Below are positions 6,254 through 13,403 of a DNA stretch of 21,862 nucleotides, one piece after another (position 1 is the first letter of the stretch; each line of letters starts with the position of its first letter). The translations under genes were made by a program, and so were the position numbers. Under the pieces are notes generated by a model. The model ran no database searches. It was not told the DNA's origin and was given only the letters and a program-made list of their open reading frames with translations. The stretch is from contig JBBDXI010000068.1 of the NCBI GenBank assembly GCA_040902425.1, positions 1-21,862 of the forward strand. Direction: 5' to 3'. This DNA is from JBBDXI01 sp040902425. Lineage in GTDB: Bacteria > Planctomycetota > Phycisphaerae > Phycisphaerales > UBA1924.

Positions 6254-7453
6254 TCACGCGAGCGCCACGATCTCATCCTGAACGCAGCTCGTCACCACCG
6301 GCCCCTCCCCCGGGTCCACGTAGAGGTTCACCTCAAGCCGCACCCCGAACTCGGGCAGGTACAGCCCCGGCTCCACCGTGAACCCGATCCCCGGGAGCAT
6401 CTCCCGCGTGTCGTGCGTCTCCAGGTTGTCCAGGTTCATCCCCAGCCCGTGCACCATCGGCCCGGGGCTCAGGCTGTGCCCCGTGCGGTGGCGGATGAAC
6501 CCCTCCATCCCCGCCCCGATCAGCTCCTGCCGCGCCGCATCGTCGAGCTGCCACCCCTGCACCCGCTCCTTCGCCCGCCAGGCGTCCTTCGCCCGCCGGA
6601 TGGATGCATCCCGCGCCCGCTTCACCGTCTCGAAGACCCCGCGCTGCTTCGCCGTCGGCGCCCCCGCGCAGGCCACCCACGTGATGTCGGAGAAGATGTT
6701 CTCCTCCCCCGGCACCCGCGCCCACAGGTCGATCAGCACCCAGTCCCCCCGCCGGATCGGCGAGGAACTCTCCGCCTTCGGCTCGTAGTGGGGGTCCCCC
6801 GCGTGCGCGTTCACCGCCACGATCGGCGGCTCGGTCGATTCCAGCCCCGCGCGGGCGAACTCGTCCACCATCCACCGCTGCACCTCCACCTCGTGCACCG
6901 CCGCGCCCGACGCCAGCCGCTCCCGGATCAGCGCGAACGCCCCATCCTTGATCCGCGCCGTCTCGCGCGACGCCCGCGCGTGCTGCTCCCGTGCCGCCTT
7001 CGACCACGTCGCCGCCGCGAGCTGGATCAGGTCCGCGCTCGACACCACCTCCGCCCCCAGCCCCCGCAGCAGGTCGATCGTCCCCCCATCCACGATCCCC
7101 ACCACCGGCAGCGCTGCGCCGGCCGAGTACTCCATCGCCACCCGCCCCAGGGCCGCGGCCTGCCCAAGCCACGCGTGCAGCTCGCGCCAGCTCGTGTAGG
7201 TCTCCAGTAGCACAGGCGTCCCGCCTGTGTTCCCCGTCCCGCCTGTGACCCCCTCGAACTGCGCCGCATCGATCGTGTGCGCCAGCAGCCGCGCCTCCCC
7301 TTCCGACGGGAGGAGCAGCGCCGCCCGGCGCGTCGTCCACCGCTTCCCCGGCAGCAGCCGCGCCAGCACCGGGTTGTTCCCCCGGAAGTCGTGCAGCAGC
7401 CACCCCCCGATCCGCCGCTCCCGCATGAACGCCTGCGCCGCCGCAAGGCTCAC
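6254..7453 (-). CDS. M24 family metallopeptidase (Xaa-Pro aminopeptidase/creatinase-like)
   Basis: A 399-aa cytoplasmic-type protein with a creatinase-like N-terminal domain (about residues 1-145) and a pita-bread M24 domain (about 150-395). All five metal ligands of the family are visible: D242 in LIDLW, D256 in FSDIT, H326 in HRTGHSLS, E361 in TVEPGLY and E374 in RLEVN. A dinuclear metal hydrolase is therefore likely, probably removing an N-terminal residue before proline, though substrate cannot be read from sequence. I use the GTG at 7453 because it overlaps the upstream stop as GTGA, which implies translational coupling. An ATG at 7426 is the alternative. Residues 69-81 (VTGGTGNTGGTPV) are encoded by a palindromic repeat inserted in the N-terminal domain. 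Confidence 0.87.
   Translation of the reverse strand: MSLAAAQAFMRERRIGGWLLHDFRGNNPVLARLLPGKRWTTRRAALLLPSEGEARLLAHTIDAAQFEGVTGGTGNTGGTPVLLETYTSWRELHAWLGQAAALGRVAMEYSAGAALPVVGIVDGGTIDLLRGLGAEVVSSADLIQLAAATWSKAAREQHARASRETARIKDGAFALIRERLASGAAVHEVEVQRWMVDEFARAGLESTEPPIVAVNAHAGDPHYEPKAESSSPIRRGDWVLIDLWARVPGEENIFSDITWVACAGAPTAKQRGVFETVKRARDASIRRAKDAWRAKERVQGWQLDDAARQELIGAGMEGFIRHRTGHSLSPGPMVHGLGMNLDNLETHDTREMLPGIGFTVEPGLYLPEFGVRLEVNLYVDPGEGPVVTSCVQDEIVALA
7207..7247. repeat. Dispersed GTGSCAC palindromic element, copy 4, inside the M24 peptidase gene
   Basis: CACAGGCG (7211-7218) pairs with CGCCTGTG (7222-7229) around a TCC loop, between edges GTAGCAC and GTGTTCC. The 13-mer CGTCCCGCCTGTG at 7217-7229 recurs at 7235-7247, a partial duplication with an 18-nt period. 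Both lie in frame in the peptidase gene and encode the low-complexity run TGGTGNTGGTP. Confidence 0.8.
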
Positions 7454-8823
7454 GGGTGCGCCCCGGACGGCGCCCCCGCGGGAGCCACCGGCGCAGCGCC
7501 CACGATGTCCAGCGTCAGGGCCGCCGCGTCGAAGTCCGCGGCCCACAGCTGGCTCGAGGGCCGCTGCTCCCCGGGGACCATCGGCCCGCGCTGCCCCGTC
7601 CACATCATCACGTCCCCGTCGGAGTTGAACACCGGCAGCACATCCGCCCCCGGCGCGTGGGTGACCCGCCCCCGCCGCAGCGTCTCCGCCGCCCGCGAGC
7701 CCGGCCCGTCGGCCGCCAGCTTCGCCCGGTCCACCTCGATCGCGAACACCTCGTAGTTGAAGTGCCCCAGCTCGCTCGTCCCGTACGCGAGGAACGACCC
7801 CGAGGGGTGCCAGAAGGGCGCCCAGTTCACCGCCCCGTTGTCCGTCAGCTGGTGCTCCCGCTCCACGCCCACCGGGACGCCGCCGGCGTCGAACCTCAGG
7901 TCCGCCACGAACAGCTGCAGCTTGTCGTTCAGCTTCCGGTCCGACCGGTAGCAGATGCTCCGCCCATCCGGCGAGAAGAACGGCCCCCCGTCGTACCCCT
8001 GCTCCGCCACGATCGCGTGCTGCGCGCCCGTCCTCGTGTCGTACACCCACAGGTCCACATCCGCCCGGTCCTCCGGCTTCGTGTCCTCCCGCACGTGCGC
8101 GTACAGGATGAACCGCCCATCCGGCGAGTACGACCCCTCGGCGTCGTACCCCGGCCGCTCGAACAGCGCCGCCGCCGGCGGCAACGCCAGGGGCGCCCGG
8201 CGCGCCGGCTTGCCCGCCACATCCGCGAAGACCTGCGGCACCGTCGTCGTCACGATCTCCATCTCCTGCGGGAACAGCCACTCGTAGCGGCGCGTCCCCA
8301 CCTGGAACCCCGCCTTCTGGTCGCTCGAGGGCGGCGTGATCGTGCTCCCGAACATCACCGTCCCCGGCAGCTTGGGGTGGAACCACCCGCAGGTGTTCGC
8401 CGAGCCCTCCGCGCTCACCCGGATCGGCTCCTCCAGCCCGCTGATCCGCCCGTCCGCCCCGCGCGTCAGTTTCGCCACGTACATCGAGTAGAACGGGTCC
8501 GGGTCCTTCCCCTCCGCCGGCACCGGCACCGCCTGGAAGATGATCCAGTCCTTGGGCCCGAAGTACGCCTCCCCCGCCTTGATGAACCGCTCCCGCGACG
8601 TCAGTTGCACCGGCCCGGTCAGCACCGGCGCCTCGGCCATGATCCAGTTCGCGGGCGCTGGGCCTCCCGGCGGAGCCGGGGGTGGCGTCACGCCCGCCGC
8701 CTGTGCGCCCCCCGGCGCGGGCGCCCGCTCCTGATCGGCCGGCGCTGCCAGCCCCAGGGCCACCAGCGCTGCGCCGCCGACACCGACGAGTACCATCACC
8801 ACCGATGCACGCGAGATCTTCAC
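7450..8823 (-). CDS. Exported TolB/PD40-type beta-propeller protein
   Basis: A 457-aa protein with an N-terminal export or anchor segment (residues 6-27), then a proline/alanine-rich stretch to about residue 58. The beta-propeller part has the PD40 (TolB-like) signature: GSYSPDGRFILYAHV (from 230), PFFSPDGRSICYRSD (from 281), and a third blade at WHPSGSFLAYGTSELG. Such propellers usually bind proteins or other ligands. There is no peptidase domain in this protein, but it is coupled to the M24 peptidase gene by a GTGA overlap. That suggests a functional pair, possibly in peptide processing (inference). The GTG start at 8823 is supported by GGAGG 5 nt upstream, so the extra upstream proline-rich frame is rejected. 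Confidence 0.82.
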   Translation of the reverse strand: MKISRASVVMVLVGVGGAALVALGLAAPADQERAPAPGGAQAAGVTPPPAPPGGPAPANWIMAEAPVLTGPVQLTSRERFIKAGEAYFGPKDWIIFQAVPVPAEGKDPDPFYSMYVAKLTRGADGRISGLEEPIRVSAEGSANTCGWFHPKLPGTVMFGSTITPPSSDQKAGFQVGTRRYEWLFPQEMEIVTTTVPQVFADVAGKPARRAPLALPPAAALFERPGYDAEGSYSPDGRFILYAHVREDTKPEDRADVDLWVYDTRTGAQHAIVAEQGYDGGPFFSPDGRSICYRSDRKLNDKLQLFVADLRFDAGGVPVGVEREHQLTDNGAVNWAPFWHPSGSFLAYGTSELGHFNYEVFAIEVDRAKLAADGPGSRAAETLRRGRVTHAPGADVLPVFNSDGDVMMWTGQRGPMVPGEQRPSSQLWAADFDAAALTLDIVGAAPVAPAGAPSGAHP

Positions 8824-8828
8824 GGGAG

Positions 8829-8833
8829 CCTCC
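8829..8833 (-). promoter_or_regulatory. Shine-Dalgarno GGAGG that sets the GTG start of the PD40 gene
   Basis: GGAGG on the minus strand, 5 nt from the GTG at 8823. It decides between this GTG and an upstream in-frame ATG at 8904 that would add a proline-rich leader unlike a signal peptide. Confidence 0.6.
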
Positions 8834-8975
8834 GGAGGGGGGGGAGGGGGGAGCGGACCGGCGCGGCCGCGAGGCCGCGGAGGGGGGACACGCCGATCGC
8901 CCAAGCGTATCGCATGCCAACCGCTTCATCCCCCCCGGCGAGCCCAGGACGGTCCACGCCACGCCCCGCTTTCTC

Positions 8976-9599
8976 GTGATCGAGAAACCGCCGTGGATGC
9001 TCTCAGTCCCGGGAAAGGGCCCCGCCAAGGCCGACTGCGTGCCCGCCCGCATCGCCGCCCGCTACCCCCGGGCCCGCGGTCCCCTGATCGTCCACCGCCT
9101 CGACATGGAGACTTCCGGCCTCATGGTCCTGGGCCTCGACGAGGATGCCCAGCGCGACCTCTCAAGGCAGTTCGAGGAACGGGTCGTCGAGAAGCAGTAC
9201 GTAGCCCTGGTCCGTGCCACGGCTTCGCCGCCCCGTGCCACGCCCCGTGCCGACCCGCTCCAGACCTCCGACCACGGCGAGCTCTCCCTCCCCCTCCGCG
9301 CCGACCTCGACAACCGCCCCTACCAGATCGTGGACCCCATCCACGGGCGCGAGGCCATCACCCGCTGGCGCCTCCTCGCCCGCGAGACCGACCGCCTCCG
9401 CATCCTCTTCGAGCCCCTCACCGGCCGCACCCACCAGATCCGCATCCACGCCGCCCTCGGCCTCGGCCGCCCCATCATCGGCGACCTGCTCTACGGCGGC
9501 GACCCCGCCGACCGCCTCATGCTCCACGCCTCGCGCCTCAGCTTCCTCGACCCCGCCACCCGCGCCCGCGTCGAGTTCGACAGCCGCCCGCCGTTCTAG
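8976..9599 (+). CDS. RluA-family pseudouridine synthase (start uncertain)
   Basis: An RNA pseudouridine synthase of the RluA/RluC/RluD group, isomerising uridines in rRNA or tRNA. HRLDMETSG carries the catalytic aspartate (D43 counted from the GTG at 8976). KQYVALV, RWRLL and the closing motif LTGRTHQIRIHAALGLGRPIIGDLLYGG follow. No S4 RNA-binding domain is seen. The start is a problem: family homology begins just before 8976 (ATPRFLVIEKPP), yet no ATG, GTG or TTG occurs in this frame between 8805 and 8976. An ATG at 8914 in another frame is followed by seven Cs, where a one-base slip or sequencing error would join it to this frame. The body contains a degenerate palindromic-repeat insertion (9214-9251). 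It converges on msrC. Confidence 0.82.
   Translation: MIEKPPWMLSVPGKGPAKADCVPARIAARYPRARGPLIVHRLDMETSGLMVLGLDEDAQRDLSRQFEERVVEKQYVALVRATASPPRATPRADPLQTSDHGELSLPLRADLDNRPYQIVDPIHGREAITRWRLLARETDRLRILFEPLTGRTHQIRIHAALGLGRPIIGDLLYGGDPADRLMLHASRLSFLDPATRARVEFDSRPPF
9214..9251. repeat. Degenerate relative of the palindromic element inside the RluA-family gene
   Basis: GTGCCAC occurs at 9214-9220 and 9235-9241, with a third partial copy GTGCC at 9247-9251. CACGG (9218-9222) can pair with CCGTG (9233-9237). The stretch is in frame and encodes RATASPPRATPRAD, directly after the conserved VEKQYVALV motif. The palindrome is weaker than in the other copies. Confidence 0.5.
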
Positions 9600-9611
9600 C
9601 CCAGAACGATC

Positions 9612-9746
9612 TCAACGCGAAGGCCGCAAAGATCGCGAAGGGAAAATCCATCTCTTCTCCTCTTCTCCTCTTCTCCTCTTCTTCTCCTCTTCTTCTCTTC
9701 TTCTCTTCTTCTCTTCTCTTCGCGCTCTTCGCGGCCTTCGCGTTAA
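9612..9746. repeat. Long inverted repeat, GCGAAG type, enclosing a pyrimidine tract
   Basis: The arms 9612-9640 and 9718-9746 are complementary at 26 of 29 positions, with a 14-nt perfect core AACGCGAAGGCCGC. Each arm has three units of the form CGCRAAG spaced 9 nt apart. The 77-nt loop is mostly a pure C/T tract. The element fills the gap between the convergent RluA-family and msrC genes and ends 6 nt before the msrC stop, so it may help terminate both transcripts. Confidence 0.88.
9651..9721 (+). repeat. 71-nt uninterrupted homopyrimidine tract (CTT/CTC repeats)
   Basis: Every base from 9651 to 9721 is C or T, built from TCTTCTCC and TTCTCTTC units, in a window otherwise rich in G and C. 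It forms most of the loop of the inverted repeat and overlaps its right arm by four bases. Such tracts can form triplex DNA or slip during replication. It is outside any coding sequence. Confidence 0.9.
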
Positions 9747-9752
9747 AGACTC

Positions 9753-10268
9753 TTACAGCCGAAGCACGACAGGCGCCGGCACCTGCACCACCGACAGCCC
9801 CGCCCGCTCCACCACCCGCGTCAGCCCCGCCACATCCGCGTCGGTGAACGCCCCGACCTCGTAGCTGTCCAGGTCCAGCACCCCCCAGCACGACCCGTCC
9901 GGCTCCAGCAGCGGCACCACCACCTCCGACAGGTCCTTCGGATCGCACGCGATGTAGCCATCCGCGGGCAGGGCCCGCGAGTCGTGCAGCAGGATCGCCC
10001 GCCGCTCCCGCCAGCACCGCCCGCACATGCCGTTCAGCCCCAGCGGCGAGCACGCCGGCTTCGGCCGGCACGCATCCAGCAGCATCTCGTCCCGCCCCGC
10101 CACCTTGTGGTAGAACCCCGCCCACGACACCCCGCGCCCCTCCAGCGCCGGCCACAGCACGTCGATCACGTGCAGCTCCGTCGCCAGCCGATCGGCCGCG
10201 GGCTTCACCCTGGAGACGATCCCGCCGTAATCGCGGTACGCCTTCTCCCCGAGCGCTACTTTGAACAT
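9753..10268 (-). CDS. msrC: Free methionine-(R)-sulfoxide reductase, GAF-domain type (fRMsr)
   Basis: A 171-aa protein that is almost entirely one GAF domain and matches the YebR/fRMsr family, which reduces free methionine-R-sulfoxide in the cytoplasm. The characteristic run is present: SWAGFY (48-53), KPAC (70-73), GMCG (80-83), ADGYIACDPKDLSEVVVPL (102-120) and GVLDLDS (129-135). The three family cysteines correspond to C73, C82 and C108, the last in IACD being the expected catalytic residue. The spacing between the first two is one residue shorter than in E. coli. The ATG at 10268 gives the standard N-terminus. No Shine-Dalgarno is evident. It lies downstream of rpsR on the same strand, separated by 70 nt holding a strong hairpin, so it may be transcribed separately. 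Confidence 0.85.
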   Translation of the reverse strand: MFKVALGEKAYRDYGGIVSRVKPAADRLATELHVIDVLWPALEGRGVSWAGFYHKVAGRDEMLLDACRPKPACSPLGLNGMCGRCWRERRAILLHDSRALPADGYIACDPKDLSEVVVPLLEPDGSCWGVLDLDSYEVGAFTDADVAGLTRVVERAGLSVVQVPAPVVLRL

Positions 10269-10286
10269 GCGCGCAGTCTAGCCCGG

Positions 10287-10329
10287 GTGCCACTGCTCGC
10301 GCCCGTCGTCGGGCGCGCAGCAGTGCCCG
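10287..10329. repeat. Dispersed GTGSCAC palindromic element, copy 5, between rpsR and msrC
   Basis: CACTGCT (10291-10297) pairs with AGCAGTG (10319-10325), and CGCGCCCG (10298-10305) pairs with CGGGCGCG (10310-10317) around TCGT, with one bulged C at 10318. This is a 15-bp stem. The edges are GTGCCAC and GTGCCCG. It lies 10 nt downstream of the rpsR stop and could terminate rpsR transcription, though no T-tract follows. Confidence 0.8.
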
Positions 10330-10338
10330 CCCGTCACG

Positions 10339-10584
10339 TCACAGCGTCGCCGACGTGTACGGCAGCAGCCCCATGAACCGCGCCCGCTTCACCGCCTGCG
10401 CCACCATCCGCTGCTCCGCGGCCGTGGTGCTCAGCCGCTTGCGCCCGTAGATCTTCCCGTTGGGGCTCATCAGGCGCCGCAGCGTCTCGACATCCTTCCA
10501 GTCGACGTACATCTTCCCCGTCCCGGCGGTCTTGGACACCTTGATCTTCTGCCCGGGCGGAGTGAAGCGTGCGAACTTGCTCAT
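10339..10584 (-). CDS. rpsR: 30S ribosomal protein bS18
   Basis: An 81-aa protein with the diagnostic bS18 features: YVDWKDVETLRRLMSPNGKI (the equivalent of the DYKD-L-R-GKI segment), RKRLSTTAAEQRMVAQAVKR and the ending RARFMGLLPYT. bS18 sits on the small-subunit platform next to bS6. The N-terminus MSKFARFTPPGQ is compact and has no cysteine, so the zinc-binding form is excluded. GGGAG lies 10 nt upstream of the ATG. It is not flanked by rpsF, ssb or rplI, its usual partners. Instead DoxX lies upstream and msrC downstream. Confidence 0.95.
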   Translation of the reverse strand: MSKFARFTPPGQKIKVSKTAGTGKMYVDWKDVETLRRLMSPNGKIYGRKRLSTTAAEQRMVAQAVKRARFMGLLPYTSATL

Positions 10585-10681
10585 CGGTCAATGGCTCCCG
10601 TCGTGGTCTTCGGGCCGCCCCGGCCCCAGAGGGGCAGCGGCGGCCGACGGTGGGTAAAGGGGGTCAACTTCTAAGGGGCGG

Positions 10682-10687
10682 ACTATA
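10682..10687 (-). promoter_or_regulatory. Possible -10 box TATAGT upstream of rpsR
   Basis: TATAGT on the minus strand, about 100 nt before the rpsR start and overlapping the stop codon of the DoxX gene, in a locally AT-richer patch. No good -35 box is seen at the proper distance, so this is a weak candidate for a separate rpsR promoter. Confidence 0.25.
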
Positions 10688-11312
10688 GGTCGCGAGCCGC
10701 CCTCAGGCCTCCCGCCCCAGCCCCCCTCAGCAGCCCATCCAGGCCGAACCGCCCCGACCCCCAGGTCTGCAAAGCCATCGCCCCCAGCAGCAGGAGCGCG
10801 TTCTCGCCGACCTTGCACCACCCGACCGCCCCCTTGCACAGCAGCCGGTACTCCCCGAAGCAGCTGCACTTCAGCTCGCGGTAGTCCCTGATCCGGGCCT
10901 CCAGCACCCCGCGCCCGGGGTCGCTCGCCCCCAGGGCATCCAGCTGCACCTGGAGCTCGGCCACCGTCGCGCTCAGCCGGAAGATGGTGGAGACGATCAG
11001 GGCGATGAACATGGCGAGCAGCACCGCGAAGATCAGCCCCGCCGCCCGCGTCCAGAACCCCAGGATCAGCGACACCCCCGCCACCAGCTCCACCCACGGG
11101 ATGCAGAACGTCGCCAGCCGCACCAGCGAGTCGCTCTCCAGCACCTTGAAGGCCTGGATCGCCTCCGCGAAGCTCAGCGCGCTGTTGTCCGAAGCGAACA
11201 GCTTCAGATACGCCGCCACGATGAACAGCCCGCCCAGCGCCATGCGCAGCGCCAGCAGCCCCGCCGAGGGCACCACCGACACAACCTCACGCGTGGCAGC
11301 GCACTCGGTCAT
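10683..11312 (-). CDS. DoxX/MauE-like membrane protein with CxC motif
   Basis: A 209-aa integral membrane protein with about four helices (approx. 15-40, 65-88, 90-112, 170-185). The first half, LRMALGGLFIVAAYLKLF and CIPWVELVAGVSLILGFWTR, is typical of the DoxX/MauE superfamily, whose members are often associated with sulfur or disulfide chemistry. Between helices 3 and 4 is an inserted segment with KCSCFGE (C149, C151) plus C159 and C166. A CxCFG motif before the last helix is common in MauE-like proteins. Its ATG overlaps the stop of the rhodanese gene (ATGA), so it is translationally coupled as the last gene of the DUF1573-rhodanese-DoxX operon. A redox-partner role is inferred. Confidence 0.78.
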   Translation of the reverse strand: MTECAATREVVSVVPSAGLLALRMALGGLFIVAAYLKLFASDNSALSFAEAIQAFKVLESDSLVRLATFCIPWVELVAGVSLILGFWTRAAGLIFAVLLAMFIALIVSTIFRLSATVAELQVQLDALGASDPGRGVLEARIRDYRELKCSCFGEYRLLCKGAVGWCKVGENALLLLGAMALQTWGSGRFGLDGLLRGAGAGGLRAARDL

Positions 11313-11959
11313 CCCCCGAAGCCCTGCTCTTCACCCACATCCACCGGGTACCCCGCCGCCTGCCACCCGGGCAGCCCGTCCTTCATGATCTTGATCGGCT
11401 CGATGCTGAACTTCAGGGCGATCAGCCGCTTGGCCACCGCGTCCGAGTCCGTGCAGTCCGCCCCGCCGCAGTAGATCACCACCGCCTGCCCCTTCAGGTG
11501 CTGCGCCTTCATCGCGCCCGCGGCCCCGTCGAAATACTTCTTGTCCATGTGCAGCGCCCCCGGCACATGGCCCTTCCTGAACTCGTCGTAGGTCCGCGCA
11601 TCCACGAAGATCGCCCCCTGCTTGTCGTAGATCCGCTTCGCCTCGGCCAGGTCGATGTACCAGCCGTCGCTCGCCGCCGGCGGCGGCGTCGCCTTCGGCG
11701 GCTCCACCACCGGGGTCGCTGCCGTCGTCGTCGGCTGCACGCCCGTCGGCTGCGCCGGGGCCGGAGCCCCCGTGTTCGGCGCGCCCGCCACAGGCCCCGC
11801 GCCCGCCGCGCCCTCAGGGGCGGGCTTCGCCGGCTCCCCCTGCTTCGCCGCCGGCTGGTCCGGCAGCCTCAGCATCAGCGGCACCGCACGCGAGTGCAGG
11901 TACCCCGCCGCCATCGCCACGCCCACCAGCGCCGCCGTCTTGATCAGCAGCCCGCACAT
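11309..11959 (-). CDS. Membrane-anchored rhodanese-domain protein
   Basis: A 216-aa protein. One N-terminal hydrophobic helix (residues 4-20) is followed by a long Pro/Ala-rich linker (about 33-97) and a C-terminal rhodanese domain (about 100-207). Rhodanese marks include FVDARTYDEFRKGHVPGALH (118-137), with the catalytic loop at VVIYCGGADCTDSD (C164, plus C169 in the loop). Rhodaneses carry sulfur as a persulfide on the loop cysteine. The linker suggests the domain is tethered away from the membrane on the outer face. The loop lacks the usual arginine of CxxGxR. It starts 3 nt after the DUF1573 stop and overlaps DoxX as ATGA. Confidence 0.83.
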   Translation of the reverse strand: MCGLLIKTAALVGVAMAAGYLHSRAVPLMLRLPDQPAAKQGEPAKPAPEGAAGAGPVAGAPNTGAPAPAQPTGVQPTTTAATPVVEPPKATPPPAASDGWYIDLAEAKRIYDKQGAIFVDARTYDEFRKGHVPGALHMDKKYFDGAAGAMKAQHLKGQAVVIYCGGADCTDSDAVAKRLIALKFSIEPIKIMKDGLPGWQAAGYPVDVGEEQGFGG

Positions 11960-11962
11960 GGC

Positions 11963-13246
11963 TCACTTCCTCTCGGGGGTCGGGGGCCGGCCGGCCGAGT
12001 CAGCCTGGTCCCTCGCCGGCGCCGCGGGCGCTGCCGGGGGCTGGAACACCCCGTGCCCCGGCATCACATCCATCGCCGGGAGGCCCGCCCCGGGCGCTGC
12101 CGGCATCCGCACCACCCCCTGCACCTGCACATCCGCACGCTCCTCAACCCCGTCCTGCTCCATCACCACCGCCAGCGTCGCCATGATCGGCGTCCCCGGC
12201 GGGGGGGCCATCCCCTGCACGTCGATCTGGTACGCGCTCTCGCTCCCCGGCTGGGCCGCGGAGATCGTCGTCATCAGCACCCCAGGCATCGTCGAGGTCT
12301 TCTGCTCCACGCTCTTGATGGTGAACGGCTTGCCCGTCCGGCTCGACACCCGGAACGCCTTGGTGAACTGCTGGCTCCCCTCCAGCACGCCCACGTTCAG
12401 GCGCGGCGGGAGCACCTGCAGGTCGCCCACCACCTCCGCCGTGATCTGCAGGTCCACCAGCGGGTGCTTCTCGTTGGTCGTCCGCGCCGTCGCCAGCGCC
12501 TGCACCGTCCCGCGCGGCGCGCCGGGGTGCAGCGTGAACTCCACCACCGACTCGCTCCCCTCCTCGTTGTCCACCATCGTCGGGCGCGTCTCCACCACCC
12601 GCGTCGTGATGAACCGCCCCTTGGTGTTGCTCGCGTACGTCACCGCGAAGTCCTTCGGGCCCCGGACCTTCACCAGCTGCGTCGCCGGCTGCCCCATCAG
12701 CACCTCGCCGAACCCCACCAGCGGCGGGTCGATCGTGATCGTCTGCCGCACCAGCGCGTGGAACGTGCACGTCACCACCGGCATCGCCGGGTCGTTCGTG
12801 TCCGCCAGCACCTTCAGGTTCTGGTCCCCGTGCTTCCCACGAGGGTTGAACTTCACCGACAGCACCCCGCCCTCGCCGGGCGCGTACTCCAGCTTGTCCA
12901 GCGTCCCCGCCGTGCACCCGCACGACGCCCGCGGCTGCGCCTTGAAGATCAGCGGCCCCGTCCCCTCGTTCTTGAACGGGAACTCCGCCTTCACCTCCGA
13001 CTCGTCGCTCATCCGCCCGAAGTCGTGCTCCATCTTCGTGATCACGATCTTCGGCGGCGGCCCGCTGGGGGCCTGCGTCGTCAGCATCCCCGGCTGCGGC
13101 GCCGGCTGGATCACCACCGGCTGAGGCGGCTGCGCGTGCGTGTGTCCCGCGTGGTCCGCATCCGAGTGCTGGCCCCAGGCCATCCCCGCCGCGGAAAGCA
13201 GACCGATAACGACGCCCGTCCCTACGATTCGTGAGTTCGTCTTCAT
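11963..13246 (-). CDS. Exported DUF1573-domain protein
   Basis: A 427-aa protein with a signal peptide (about 1-25, ending GMAWGQ), a short His-rich segment (HSDADHAGHTH, 27-37) and a DUF1573 domain at about 67-165. The domain shows EFPFKNEGTGPLIF, the hallmark SCGC (108-111), YAPGEGG and VKFNP. Later segments (for example LPPRLNVGVLEGSQQFTKAF) look like further immunoglobulin-like repeats of the same kind, and the C-terminus is Pro/Ala-rich. DUF1573 proteins are extracytoplasmic, with no established biochemical role known to me. The ATG at 13246 has GGAG 5 nt upstream and begins the signal peptide. It is the first gene of the operon with rhodanese and DoxX, divergent from an ECF sigma factor 157 nt away. 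Confidence 0.85.
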   Translation of the reverse strand: MKTNSRIVGTGVVIGLLSAAGMAWGQHSDADHAGHTHAQPPQPVVIQPAPQPGMLTTQAPSGPPPKIVITKMEHDFGRMSDESEVKAEFPFKNEGTGPLIFKAQPRASCGCTAGTLDKLEYAPGEGGVLSVKFNPRGKHGDQNLKVLADTNDPAMPVVTCTFHALVRQTITIDPPLVGFGEVLMGQPATQLVKVRGPKDFAVTYASNTKGRFITTRVVETRPTMVDNEEGSESVVEFTLHPGAPRGTVQALATARTTNEKHPLVDLQITAEVVGDLQVLPPRLNVGVLEGSQQFTKAFRVSSRTGKPFTIKSVEQKTSTMPGVLMTTISAAQPGSESAYQIDVQGMAPPPGTPIMATLAVVMEQDGVEERADVQVQGVVRMPAAPGAGLPAMDVMPGHGVFQPPAAPAAPARDQADSAGRPPTPERK

Positions 13247-13251
13247 GGCGG

Positions 13252-13255
13252 CTCC
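13252..13255 (-). promoter_or_regulatory. Shine-Dalgarno GGAG of the DUF1573 gene
   Basis: GGAG, 5 nt before the ATG at 13246. It decides the start against a much longer upstream open frame (to 13714) that would run through the divergent sigma-factor gene. Confidence 0.55.
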
Positions 13256-13364
13256 ATTTGATCCCGCGGCCGATAGACCGTGGGCGGGTGCTTCCGCCCG
13301 GGGCCTTGACCCGGGGGCCGGTTCTGGATTCACCCCCCACCCCGCCGCGCTCGGAAGAATCCCC

Positions 13365-13377
13365 CGTTCCGCCGAAC
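13365..13377. promoter_or_regulatory. 13-nt motif CGTTCCGCCGAAC in the divergent promoter region
   Basis: GTTC-CGCC-GAAC is an interrupted palindrome. The same 13 nt recur at 14898-14910, just beyond the sigma-factor/membrane-protein operon. On the minus strand it contains GGAAC, which resembles the -35 element of many ECF-dependent promoters, upstream of the DUF1573 gene. A regulatory role is speculative. Confidence 0.3.
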
Positions 13378-13403
13378 AATCGCGCCCAGCCGGACAACTA
13401 CCC

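Noticed and set aside
7454..9052. Fusion of the M24 peptidase with an upstream 530-residue extension
   Set aside because: The extension is in the wrong frame of the PD40 gene, which has its own signal segment, SPDGR motifs and Shine-Dalgarno.
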